Of a DNA stretch of 37,647 nucleotides, positions 14,638 to 22,318 are shown one piece after another. Under the pieces are notes generated by a model. That model saw only the letters and a program-made list of their open reading frames with translations. It made no database searches and had not been told where the DNA came from. The stretch lies in IMG/VR virus record IMGVR_UViG_3300027747_003941, positions 1 to 37,647 of that record, one strand, 5' to 3'. A program made the translations under genes and the position numbers. How positions within the stretch are numbered: position 1 is the stretch's first letter; every line of letters starts with the position of its first letter. The DNA is from a virus.

Positions 14638-16670
14638 TGCCAATACAAGGATTAGACATATCGTTAAATGTTAGAAACAATACTAATTACCCACAACAAA
14701 TAAATGTTATGGGTAATCCGTCTAATTTGTTAGATACAGCTAATTCAACAACAGAATATAGGTATGATTTAACAGGTTTTACAATTACTACAGAAAATAA
14801 TGTGTCAATACAATATAGAAGAATCGGAGATTTGTCTTTTTCAATTTTCACTTTTAATTTAGAAAGTACACAACTTAATGGTATTGTATTAGCTTTAAAT
14901 AATTTAGGAATTGGCTATTTTAATTTATATTCAGAATTAGGTAATACATATATTGGTACATATAATGATAATTATGAATTTGGTGATTTAAATGTTTATG
15001 GGTCAACAACCACAACAACTACAACGACCACTACAACAACTGCTGCACCCACTACTACTACTACTACAACTACTACTACGACAACGGCTGCACCTTCTAC
15101 TACGACAACAACAACAAGTACGACAACGGCTGCACCTACGACTACTACTACAACAACAAGTACGACAACGGCTGCACCTACGACTACGACAACAACAACA
15201 AGTACAACAACGGCTGCACCTATCACTACGACAACAACAACAACAACAACAACACCTCCACCTTCTACTACGACAACAACTACAAGTACGACAACGGCTG
15301 CACCTACGACTACTACTACAACAACAAGTACAACAACGGCTGCACCTACGACAACAACAACAACAACAAGTACGACAACGGCTGCACCTACGACTACGAC
15401 AACAACTACTACTACAACAACACCTGCATTCTCTCAATATTCCTTAACATACAATATTGGAGATTTTGCATCAAGTGCTTGTGATGGTAACACAGGAAAT
15501 ACAGGGCCATTTAATTACTATACGGCACTACAACCATTAGCTAATGGGTCAATATTGTATTCAAATCAATCATTATTATCTCCTGCAAATAATGGGTTCT
15601 ATTCAAATAATATATTTAATTGGGAAATTAATGACTCAAATGGTACGTTGACTAATCAAACGCCATGTATTCCTGCAACAACTACTACTACAACAACTAC
15701 AACAACAACAATAGCATTTAGTACTTATAGTTTGCAACCAAGTGGAATAGACCAAGCTGATGCTTGTGCAACTTATCCAAATAGTTTAGTATCGTATTAC
15801 ACTACTTTTGGAACACCTTTACAAGATGGGACAATAATTTATTTAGATTCTGCATTAATGATTGTTGCGGGAAATGGTTATTATTCTGATGGTACAAATT
15901 CATGGCAAATAGCAGGTGAAGATGGAATGTTAGTAAATCAAGCAGCTTGTATAATACCAACAACAACTACGACAACAACTACTACTACAACAACACCTGC
16001 ATTCTCTCAATATTCATTAACATACAATATTGGAGATTTTGCATCAAGTGCTTGTGATGGTAACACGGGTAATGTAGGACCATTTGATTACTATACTGCA
16101 CTACAACCATTATCTGATGGTTCAATTTTATATTCAAATACATCATTAACATCTCCTGCAAATAATGGGTTCTATTCAAATAATATATTTAATTGGGAAA
16201 TTAATGACTCAAATGGTACATTAGCGAATCAAACACCATGTATTCCTGCTACAACAACAACAACTACTACTACTACTACAACTTCAACAACTACAATAGC
16301 TCCAACAAATAATTGGGAATGGACAAATAATAATGTTGCTGAAACTCCTCCTTTTGGTGGTGGTTATATAACTATTGATGTGAATGGTATAAATGTAGTA
16401 AATCAAAACGATACAAGTAGTACTTCTACAATTACTTATAGTGGATACATTCCAATAAATATAGGTGATTTAGTAAGTATTTATGTATACAGCTATGCAA
16501 ATAATACAAGTGGAACATTAACTGCCTTAAATGTACAAAATCCTGTAGGTAATATAATTTATAATGCAAATGACCCACAAAGTAATGCAGGTTCGTCATC
16601 AAGTGAAACATATACATTTAATGCAACTGCAACTGATATGTTGATAATAGCAAGTTCAAATTCTTTTTAA
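14637..16670 (+). CDS. Threonine-rich, mucin-like modular structural protein
   Basis: A 677-residue protein. Residues 1-120 form an N-terminal beta-rich domain. Residues about 122-262 are almost pure Thr with AAP or PPP spacers and a period near 14 residues (T7-S-T3-A-A-P). Three related globular domains of about 80-85 residues follow, near 263-347, 360-441 and 454-538, separated by further poly-Thr linkers. Each has a conserved core of the form Y-x-L, ILYSN, NGFYSNN and NWEI, plus cysteine pairs. A distinct C-terminal domain fills about 558-677. The Thr tracts are probable rigid spacers and possible O-glycosylation sites. No signal peptide or membrane helix is seen, which suggests a virion surface or fibre protein rather than a host-exported one. 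Two glycosyltransferase genes follow directly. Confidence 0.8.
   Translation: MPIQGLDISLNVRNNTNYPQQINVMGNPSNLLDTANSTTEYRYDLTGFTITTENNVSIQYRRIGDLSFSIFTFNLESTQLNGIVLALNNLGIGYFNLYSELGNTYIGTYNDNYEFGDLNVYGSTTTTTTTTTTTTAAPTTTTTTTTTTTTAAPSTTTTTTSTTTAAPTTTTTTTSTTTAAPTTTTTTTSTTTAAPITTTTTTTTTTPPPSTTTTTTSTTTAAPTTTTTTTSTTTAAPTTTTTTTSTTTAAPTTTTTTTTTTTPAFSQYSLTYNIGDFASSACDGNTGNTGPFNYYTALQPLANGSILYSNQSLLSPANNGFYSNNIFNWEINDSNGTLTNQTPCIPATTTTTTTTTTTIAFSTYSLQPSGIDQADACATYPNSLVSYYTTFGTPLQDGTIIYLDSALMIVAGNGYYSDGTNSWQIAGEDGMLVNQAACIIPTTTTTTTTTTTTPAFSQYSLTYNIGDFASSACDGNTGNVGPFDYYTALQPLSDGSILYSNTSLTSPANNGFYSNNIFNWEINDSNGTLANQTPCIPATTTTTTTTTTTSTTTIAPTNNWEWTNNNVAETPPFGGGYITIDVNGINVVNQNDTSSTSTITYSGYIPINIGDLVSIYVYSYANNTSGTLTALNVQNPVGNIIYNANDPQSNAGSSSSETYTFNATATDMLIIASSNSF
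15005..15425 (+). repeat. Poly-threonine codon repeat array
   Basis: A run of ACA/ACT/ACG codons interrupted by GCTGCACC (Ala-Ala-Pro) blocks. The best-kept unit is 42 bases, coding T7-S-T3-A-A-P. Neighbouring units match almost exactly, as expected of expansion by slippage or unequal exchange. Shorter Thr runs occur at about 15679-15712, 15959-15997 and 16252-16303. Confidence 0.9.
15423..15676 (+). repeat. Duplicated globular module, copy 1
   Basis: This roughly 254-base segment encodes the first globular module after the Thr array and is nearly the same at DNA level as 15994-16250, with only scattered substitutions. The intervening module (about 15715-15957) is clearly related in protein pattern but diverged in DNA. 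This points to a recent copying of the flanking modules inside one gene. Confidence 0.85.
15994..16250 (+). repeat. Duplicated globular module, copy 2
   Basis: The partner of the copy at 15423-15676, starting at the same PAFSQYSLTYN and ending at the same TPCIPA. Differences are mostly single-base changes. Confidence 0.85.
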
Positions 16671-16692
16671 AAACCTTAAGTGAAATTAAAAT

Positions 16693-17679
16693 ATGGAAAA
16701 ATTTACAAGAAAACCAATTACACTAATTTGTGTACAACCTTGTCAATTATATTATGCATGGCAAATAGAAGTGATGTTAACAAATTTTCAAAAATTAAAC
16801 ATACATGATGATTTCAATATACATTGTTTATTTGCCTTTAACAAAAACAACGAACAAGATAATTGGAGAGAAAACATACAACTAATACAATTATTAGAAC
16901 AAAAATTTAAAAATGTTGCGAATTTCTATTACTACCCTGACACAAGAAAATTACCTATAGAATATATTTCATCAATTAGACCAAATATTTTAAAACAACA
17001 TTTCAAACAATATAAATATTTGCAAGATGATTGTATTTTTTATCACGATTGTGACATCGTTTTTTCAAAATACCCTTCTTTTTTAAAAAGGCTTAGTCAA
17101 AATGATAATAATTGGTATGTAAGTGATACTAAGGGTTATATTGGATATGAGTATATAAAATCAAAAGGTGAAGATGTTTTAGAAAAAATGTGTGAAATAG
17201 TTGGAATTAATAAAGAATTGGTTAAAAGAAAAGAATATCAATCAGGAGGAGCACAATACCTTTTAAAAGGGTTAGATAGTCAATTTTTTAATAAAATGGA
17301 AGAAGATTGTGAAAGACTATTTAAAGAAATCACACAATTAAACAATCAAAAAAAATCAGAAAATCCTAATTATCATGAAATACAAATATGGTGTTCTGAT
17401 ATGTGGTCTATTCTTTGGAGTGGTTGGATGAGAGGCTATCATACGAATATAATACCTGAATTAGATTTTTGTTGGGCAACAGATTCTGTTGATAATTGGG
17501 ATAAAAAATATATTTTTCATAATGCAGGTGTAACAGATGACAGAGTTGAATTGTTTAATAAAAGTAAATTTACAAATAGATTACCTTTCTTATTAGAAGA
17601 TTCATTCGATAAAAACAGAGCAAGTTATAAATATTTCGAAATAATTAAATTAATAGGTGAAAAAAGTTGTTTATTATGA
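16693..17679 (+). CDS. GT-A-type glycosyltransferase with DxD motif
   Basis: A 328-residue protein. The first 90 residues fit a GT-A nucleotide-binding half (ITLICVQPCQLYYAWQIEVML). The metal-site motif is FYHDCDIVFSKYP near 116-128, with DCD as the DxD. Further on are GGAQYLLKG (near 190) and IQIWCSDMWSILWSGW (near 233-248), an acceptor-side pattern I have seen in viral transferases but cannot place in a CAZy family. It starts 22 bases after the threonine-rich protein, so it may modify that product. The stop overlaps the next start as ATGA. Confidence 0.72.
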   Translation: MEKFTRKPITLICVQPCQLYYAWQIEVMLTNFQKLNIHDDFNIHCLFAFNKNNEQDNWRENIQLIQLLEQKFKNVANFYYYPDTRKLPIEYISSIRPNILKQHFKQYKYLQDDCIFYHDCDIVFSKYPSFLKRLSQNDNNWYVSDTKGYIGYEYIKSKGEDVLEKMCEIVGINKELVKRKEYQSGGAQYLLKGLDSQFFNKMEEDCERLFKEITQLNNQKKSENPNYHEIQIWCSDMWSILWSGWMRGYHTNIIPELDFCWATDSVDNWDKKYIFHNAGVTDDRVELFNKSKFTNRLPFLLEDSFDKNRASYKYFEIIKLIGEKSCLL

Positions 17680-18488
17680 AAAATAATCCCAAAATAAGTG
17701 CAGTTTGTTGCACTTATGGTCGTTTTAAATGCGTAGAAAGAGTAATGAATTGCTTTTTAGCACAAGGTTATCAAAACAAAGAATTAATAATTTTCAATAC
17801 TGATACTGATAGCCCTTATGATAATATTCAGTCTAATTTCAATATAACTATTGTAAATCGTAGTATTGATTCAATTACTAACGAACCATATACAAATGTA
17901 GGGGCAATACGCAGAGATGCGTTAATGTTTGCATCGGGTGATTTTGTTGTAACATGGGATGATGATGATATTTTTTTACCACATTTCATGACTCAAGCCA
18001 TAGAAAGAATGAAACAAACAGGGCTTCCTTCTTTCAAACCTGAAAATTCTTTCTTTTATTCAGGGGATAATCTAAGATTAGTGAAAAACACATTAGAGGC
18101 ATCTGTAGTCGCTTCTATTGACTTAGTAAGAAGGTATGGTTATTTACTTGAAACAGGTAAAGAAGGTCTTGGATGGTATACTAAAATGCGTGACAATAAG
18201 GAATTAGATGAAAATGATTCATATAGTTTACCATCTTATTGTTTTAATTGGAATGATGGACATGAAATGTCAGCACCTCACAAACAATCAGGCGATATTG
18301 ATAATCCAAATAATTTTAACAATCACAAAGAAGCATCTAAAGATTCAGTAAACAATAGAAAATTACAAGTATATAATAAAGAGCAAATGAATGTTATTTA
18401 TAAGCCCTACTTTGACTTTATACAAGATAATTACAAATCTTTTCCTGAAGATTTATTATTCAGGTTCGGCTTCGAAAGGAGTTTTTAA
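17676..18488 (+). CDS. GT2-family glycosyltransferase
   Basis: A GT-A enzyme of 270 residues with the GT2 opening ISAVCCTYGRFKCVERVMNC, YTNVGAIRRDALMFASGDF and the metal-binding VTWDDDDIFLPHF near 90-102. I use the ATG at 17676, which overlaps the previous stop (ATGA), rather than the in-frame ATG nine bases earlier. The C-terminal third is less typical. Its end overlaps a minus-strand gene by 33 bases, and no terminator is visible between the convergent transcripts. Confidence 0.85.
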   Translation: MKNNPKISAVCCTYGRFKCVERVMNCFLAQGYQNKELIIFNTDTDSPYDNIQSNFNITIVNRSIDSITNEPYTNVGAIRRDALMFASGDFVVTWDDDDIFLPHFMTQAIERMKQTGLPSFKPENSFFYSGDNLRLVKNTLEASVVASIDLVRRYGYLLETGKEGLGWYTKMRDNKELDENDSYSLPSYCFNWNDGHEMSAPHKQSGDIDNPNNFNNHKEASKDSVNNRKLQVYNKEQMNVIYKPYFDFIQDNYKSFPEDLLFRFGFERSF

Positions 18489-18701
18489 ATGTTCCAATTC
18501 TTCTTTAGTAAGTCTATTTGTTATATCAATATCCACTTTTTTTGTTCTAATCAAAACTTTAACAACATCACAGGATACAATTTCAGAGTCAAAAAATGTA
18601 TGTATTCCATGACATTCCTCTTCTCTAACATCAGTTTGATATGTAGTTTCTATTTCAGCATTTAGCCAAATCCAATTTGTTGTTAATTCTGTTTCTATCA
18701 T
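18456..18701 (-). CDS. Small unidentified protein, 81 aa
   Basis: Acidic and soluble, with a possible beta core (LTTNWIWLNAEIETTYQ, EIVSCDVVKVLIRTKKVDID). No known family. The ATG is directly preceded by AACACACAC, a start-proximal motif shared with at least three other minus-strand early genes, which supports it as real. It is the last gene of the recT transcript and overlaps the convergent GT2 gene. Confidence 0.65.
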   Translation of the reverse strand: MIETELTTNWIWLNAEIETTYQTDVREEECHGIHTFFDSEIVSCDVVKVLIRTKKVDIDITNRLTKEELEHLKTPFEAEPE

Positions 18702-18718
18702 GTGTGTGTTTTTTATTG

Positions 18719-18928
18719 TTAATTTAGCCTAATTTTACTTATATCAGTAATATTTTTATAAACATGTGCATTAATAGCACCAATAACACTATGAGTAATT
18801 ATATCGTCATTTTGCATAGCAGAGAAAATCATAGATTCTAATTGTTCTATATTACCTCTTGTTTGCACTTCTACACATTCATTACCTAATTCATCTTCAA
18901 CAATTCTAATTTTGATTACAGGGTTCAT
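18719..18928 (-). CDS. Small unidentified protein, 69 aa
   Basis: Soluble alpha/beta pattern: VIKIRIVEDELGNECVEVQT then IEQLESMIFSAMQNDD. No known family. I start at the ATG at 18928, one base past the recT TAA (TAA-A-ATG), rather than at an in-frame ATG inside recT. It lies in the recombination operon. Confidence 0.65.
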   Translation of the reverse strand: MNPVIKIRIVEDELGNECVEVQTRGNIEQLESMIFSAMQNDDIITHSVIGAINAHVYKNITDISKIRLN

Positions 18929-18929
18929 T

Positions 18930-19934
18930 TTACTTTGCATTATCAATTGAGTTTAAAGTTCCATATATATTTCTAAAGCGTGTTGGTTTTATCGCAGCTC
19001 CTTCAATAATTTTTATTTGGTCATTATTTTCAAGAGTCAAGATAGCACCATTAGAAATTTTATTGTCCATTTCTATTGCTTTTGTACCATAAAGGTCTTT
19101 ATTTAATAGTTTAGAAAGTTGAATTAAGCAAGTTTTTTTTTCTAACCATCTGTTAGGATTTTTTATGTCGTTGAAATACAATTCGTTATCATATTTGTTC
19201 ATATTTTTTACAGCCATGAGTTCATCTCTTGTCATAACAGAGAATTTAGGTTTACCAACTTTATAGTGTGCCACAGCGTAAACGTGAGTAATATTTTCTG
19301 CAGTCCTGACAGCATCATATTTTGGCGTATGTTGTAAAATTGGGGATAAACCATAAGCAATTTTAAGTTTGTCCCCTTTATAAACCACTTCTGCATCTAA
19401 TGATTCTATTTCACCACTTCTTAATAAAAGTTTTACAATTCCTTTGTATCCAATAAGTGGGGTAACACTCATTTTGTAATTCCCGTTTGGTTGCTTTATA
19501 TTTCTTGGGATAAGAAAAAATTCACCATGTAATTCTGAAGGAACTAAACCAATTTCAGCAGCCGTAAGAATAGAAGCAAACATACTTGAAGGGTTTTCTT
19601 GAAACGCTTGTTGCAGTTTTTGATTCTTTTTAACTTCACTTATAGCTGCAAAAACAAATTGTGAAGGGGTAATATTTGGAATATTTTGTAACAACTTTGG
19701 TAATAGCTCTTGTTCATATCTTTCCATATAAACGCTAAACTTTTTAATTACAGGTAGTTCATCAACTTTACTCATCTCATCAACTACTTTTAGAAAGTCT
19801 TCGTATTTGCTAATTTTTGCAGTTTCATAAACTTTTTTCCAATCAATAATATTCATAAAATTAAAATTTAAATTAAGTTGTTCTGGTACAACTTTAAACC
19901 CCTTTGTTTTCTTTAAGCCTGAGTCACGGAACAT
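18930..19934 (-). CDS. recT: RecT/Redbeta-family ssDNA-annealing recombinase
   Basis: The core from about residue 55 to 290 shows the RecT signature: SMFASILTAAEIGLVPSELH, GEFFLIPRNIK, VTPLIGYKGIVKLLLRSGEI and SLDAEVVYKGD. RecT anneals single strands made by its partner exonuclease, whose gene is 82 bases upstream in the same transcript. Two starts are possible. The first is 19934, preceded by AAAACAGAGAA as at 11109, which gives 334 residues. The second is 19856 (MNIIDWKKVYET), giving 308 residues, closer to normal. In the second case the first 26 codons are leader. Confidence 0.92.
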   Translation of the reverse strand: MFRDSGLKKTKGFKVVPEQLNLNFNFMNIIDWKKVYETAKISKYEDFLKVVDEMSKVDELPVIKKFSVYMERYEQELLPKLLQNIPNITPSQFVFAAISEVKKNQKLQQAFQENPSSMFASILTAAEIGLVPSELHGEFFLIPRNIKQPNGNYKMSVTPLIGYKGIVKLLLRSGEIESLDAEVVYKGDKLKIAYGLSPILQHTPKYDAVRTAENITHVYAVAHYKVGKPKFSVMTRDELMAVKNMNKYDNELYFNDIKNPNRWLEKKTCLIQLSKLLNKDLYGTKAIEMDNKISNGAILTLENNDQIKIIEGAAIKPTRFRNIYGTLNSIDNAK

Positions 19935-19937
19935 TTC

Positions 19938-20016
19938 TCTGTTTTACAGCTAAATCAAGAAAACTATGTCTAACGCAGCCGCAAGGCATCGGCACAAGCG
20001 AAATCAGTAAAACAGA
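19938..20016 (-). ncRNA. Structured RNA candidate between the nuclease and recT
   Basis: In RNA sense, TCTGTTTTAC (20016-20007) pairs perfectly with GTAAAACAGA (19947-19938). Inside, CGC...GCG and GCCG...CGGC stack around ATGCCTTG, giving a second hairpin. The stretch is distinctly richer in G and C than its surroundings and codes for nothing. It starts right after the nuclease stop and ends four bases before the longer recT start. It could be a processing site, an attenuator or a translational control element. It lacks a T-run, so it is not a plain terminator. Confidence 0.55.
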
Positions 20017-20787
20017 TTAATAATATACTTCAGTAATTAAAGGTGCTAATGCTTTTTCTGAACAATTTTCGTTTAATGGACAATCTTTACATTTTCTGTA
20101 ATCAGGATATGCTTTAAATCCATTAAATAATTCTTTTTCTATTTGGTCTTTTACTTGTTGAATTGCTGTTCTATGAAAGAAAAATTTATCGCCATCAACG
20201 TTTTGTTTAATAATTTTCATATCTGATGGGTCTTTACTATTAAATATAAAATAGTAAAAGGGGATGTCTTCAATACCTAAAATGTCTTTAGCCAAAATTT
20301 TATAATGAACCCCTTGTATCATCAAACTATCTTTCATAGGAAGGCTTTCCGTTTCCCAACCTAATTCGTTCCATTTGTCATCGATAAGTCCTGAATACTT
20401 AAGGTCTATGATTACTTTTTTACCATTCCATTCAGCAAGAATGTCTAAAATTCCATTCTTTTCTTCATCAGAAAGAACTAAACCTACCTCAAGTATTTTA
20501 ATTTCGTAATGCTCTATAATTTTTTTGAAAAATTCTGCAGCTTCAGTTGCTCGTTGGTATGGGGCAGATAAATTACCATTTTTAAGTCTATCGGGTTCAG
20601 GCGGTATTCCATTTCTTGGTAAACCACCTGTAGCAAGATATTCAAAATAAATCCCTTCTTTCATTGCATCTGAAGGAATTGATTCAACACTTTTGTCTAT
20701 GTACTTGGCTTGAAAAAGCAAACCACATTCTTTTTTGTTAAGGTAGTCTGTGAAACCTTTAATAAGTGATTGTGAAATTTTAATCAT
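20017..20787 (-). CDS. Cas4/RecB-like PD-(D/E)XK exonuclease with Fe-S cysteines
   Basis: A 256-residue nuclease. Motifs in order are GIYFEYLATG (E49), NGILDILAEW (D115) and KVIIDLKYSG (D128, K130), the catalytic set of the RecB/Cas4 superfamily. Four cysteines sit at 21, 233, 236 and 242 (CKDC then CPLNENC), the arrangement that holds a 4Fe-4S cluster in Cas4 and AddB. With RecT in the same operon it is most likely the 5'-3' resecting partner for viral recombination. The start is preceded by AAAACACACACAAT. It overlaps the upstream small gene by eight bases. Confidence 0.87.
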   Translation of the reverse strand: MIKISQSLIKGFTDYLNKKECGLLFQAKYIDKSVESIPSDAMKEGIYFEYLATGGLPRNGIPPEPDRLKNGNLSAPYQRATEAAEFFKKIIEHYEIKILEVGLVLSDEEKNGILDILAEWNGKKVIIDLKYSGLIDDKWNELGWETESLPMKDSLMIQGVHYKILAKDILGIEDIPFYYFIFNSKDPSDMKIIKQNVDGDKFFFHRTAIQQVKDQIEKELFNGFKAYPDYRKCKDCPLNENCSEKALAPLITEVYY

Positions 20788-20968
20788 ATTGTGTGTGTTT
20801 TGTTTCAGGGATAATTACTAAAAAATATGATTTATCTTTTAGTCTATACATCTTGTTCCATTTAGCAATAATTTCATTCCTTTGAGATTTATATCTGTAA
20901 ATTTCACTTGTAATAAAGTTTTTATCAAAATCATATAACAAAACTTTACCATATACTCTATATTTCAT
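20780..20968 (-). CDS. Small unidentified protein, 62 aa
   Basis: A basic soluble protein (MKYRVYGKVLLYDFDKNF, YRYKSQRNEIIAKWNKMYR). No known family. I start at 20968, one base after the upstream stop (TAA-A-ATG), rather than at the earlier alternative. Its stop overlaps the nuclease start region. Confidence 0.62.
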   Translation of the reverse strand: MKYRVYGKVLLYDFDKNFITSEIYRYKSQRNEIIAKWNKMYRLKDKSYFLVIIPETKHTQYD

Positions 20969-20969
20969 T

Positions 20970-21260
20970 TTAATCAATATTTAATTTCTCAAATTCCCAC
21001 AAAAGTATCCAACCTTTACCTATCCAAACATATTCATTTCCATTAATATTTTTAGTTGATTCACCAATTATAGGTAGACTAAGACTTTCATTTATAATTG
21101 GTACATTTTGATACTTTGGATTCATTAGAATAAAATCACGAAGTAGTGTTCGTGCTTGTCTTCTATAGTATGCTTCAATTATAATTGGGTCTTCATCTAT
21201 GCCTAAAAACTTGTATTTATAGAAACGAAGTACGTTCTTTTCTACGGGGTATCTAAACAT
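20970..21260 (-). CDS. Unidentified protein, 96 aa
   Basis: Soluble, with YYRRQARTLLRDFILMNP and NEYVWIGKGWILLWEFEKL. No known family. A near-perfect Bacteroidota promoter ends only three bases before the ATG, so the message may be leaderless or nearly so. It heads the segment that continues into the nuclease and recT. Confidence 0.65.
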   Translation of the reverse strand: MFRYPVEKNVLRFYKYKFLGIDEDPIIIEAYYRRQARTLLRDFILMNPKYQNVPIINESLSLPIIGESTKNINGNEYVWIGKGWILLWEFEKLNID

Positions 21261-21263
21261 TCA

Positions 21264-21293
21264 CAAATGTATAAATATTATTTTACAAAACAA
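21264..21293 (-). promoter_or_regulatory. Bacteroidota-type promoter for the nuclease/recT operon
   Basis: On the minus strand TTG (21293-21291), a 19-base spacer, then TACATTTG (21271-21264), matching TTG-N17-23-TAnnTTTG exactly. Transcription would begin at or next to the ATG at 21260. Confidence 0.65.
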
Positions 21294-21590
21294 CTAAATA
21301 ATCTCATCTTTTTTTCTAATACTATCCTTTAATTTTACACTTTGAGAGTTTGATTTAAGCCACTCTTCTTTTTCAAATTGATGTTTTTCACATAGGTAAA
21401 AATCTCGTGTAATAGGGTGTACCGTTTCCTGAAGTGTAAATGCAAATAACATTGATTGAATTTTGCAATAGCCTAATGGCATATCTTGTCTCGAACCTTT
21501 AATATCAGGTTGCCAAAACTTGCAATTGAAACACCTCCTAAGCATAGGGAAGCCTTTCCTGTTGATATATGTTTCTAAATTCTCAATCAT
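21294..21590 (-). CDS. Cysteine-rich small protein, probable metal binder, 98 aa
   Basis: Four cysteines in RRCFNCKFW (20 and 23), GYCKIQ (about 42) and FYLCEKHQ (about 67) could hold a zinc ion or Fe-S cluster. The rest is polar with a charged C terminus. No family assigned. It lies between the palm-like protein and the promoter at 21264-21293, so it is probably the last gene of the upstream transcript. Confidence 0.65.
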   Translation of the reverse strand: MIENLETYINRKGFPMLRRCFNCKFWQPDIKGSRQDMPLGYCKIQSMLFAFTLQETVHPITRDFYLCEKHQFEKEEWLKSNSQSVKLKDSIRKKDEII

Positions 21591-21600
21591 TTTAGCTAAA

Positions 21601-22314
21601 TTAAACCAATTGTTTCATTAATAAATCGTTTTCTTTAAAAAAGTCTGTAACTAATTTTCTATTTTCCTTTGTGTCAATATAGTAAATACAATCTGTTTTA
21701 TAACACAAAAAGTCTTTTCCGAGTTTTTTTTGTACTTCTGACATATACTTATAGCAAGTATATCGTATTAGCCTATATACATTTTGCAAAATTTCATCTC
21801 CTTTAATTGTATAAATCTGCGTGGTCAATTCTCCTTTGACAATTTTTTGATACTTTTTTGGAGCACCCATAGTACTTAAAGCAGCAAGTCTTAATTCTTT
21901 ATAGTCATCACCTAAACCTTTGTGATATGTAACACTACTGATGATACCTAAATTGTATGCTATACGCCAATATGCATGGTTTAAATCTGTAGCAGTAATT
22001 TTGCCAAATAATTCTTCATTTAAATCTTTATTATATTCAATTTGCCCATACTTGGTTGGCAATTTAAAATCAGGATTTTCTTTTATAAAAATTTTTGCAT
22101 CTCGTCTTACCATACCAAATAGGTATAAACCTTTTTGAAACTTTTTTTGTTTGTTTTTTGTAAGATGTGAACTTACATATGAATAATTACCCCAAACAAT
22201 TTCATTTGTAAAGACACCTTTTTTATAATATCCATTTGCTTTTTCAATTTTCATTTTATTCAAAAGAAATGGCTCTGAACCTTTAGCTACATAACGTAAT
22301 GTTTTGTTTCTCAT
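21601..22314 (-). CDS. Small palm-domain protein, possibly related to family B DNA polymerases
   Basis: A 237-residue protein. ATDLNHAYWRIAYNLG with D110 looks like polymerase motif A (DLNSxYP), and LCYKTDCIYYID with D208 looks like motif C (YxDTDS). In between, LRLAALSTMGAPKKYQKIVKG could be the motif B helix. These would be the two metal-binding aspartates of a palm, but the second acidic residue of DTD is replaced by K-T-D, and there is no exonuclease domain. It is far shorter than any ordinary PolB. It may be a minimal polymerase, a primase-like protein or an inactive relative. Neighbours are a very basic protein upstream and recombination genes downstream. Confidence 0.5.
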   Translation of the reverse strand: MRNKTLRYVAKGSEPFLLNKMKIEKANGYYKKGVFTNEIVWGNYSYVSSHLTKNKQKKFQKGLYLFGMVRRDAKIFIKENPDFKLPTKYGQIEYNKDLNEELFGKITATDLNHAYWRIAYNLGIISSVTYHKGLGDDYKELRLAALSTMGAPKKYQKIVKGELTTQIYTIKGDEILQNVYRLIRYTCYKYMSEVQKKLGKDFLCYKTDCIYYIDTKENRKLVTDFFKENDLLMKQLV

Positions 22315-22318
22315 AAAA

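Noticed and set aside
15005-15425. Regular repeats resembling a CRISPR array
   Set aside because: Units are contiguous Thr codons without unique spacers or dyad symmetry, and no cas genes are present. The Cas4-like nuclease at 20017 belongs with RecT.
14996-15437. Minus-strand frames coding poly-valine and Cys/Arg-rich chains, and a second plus-strand frame coding Gln/Leu-rich protein
   Set aside because: They are frame shadows of the threonine codon array; composition is dictated by the repeat and no start context supports them.
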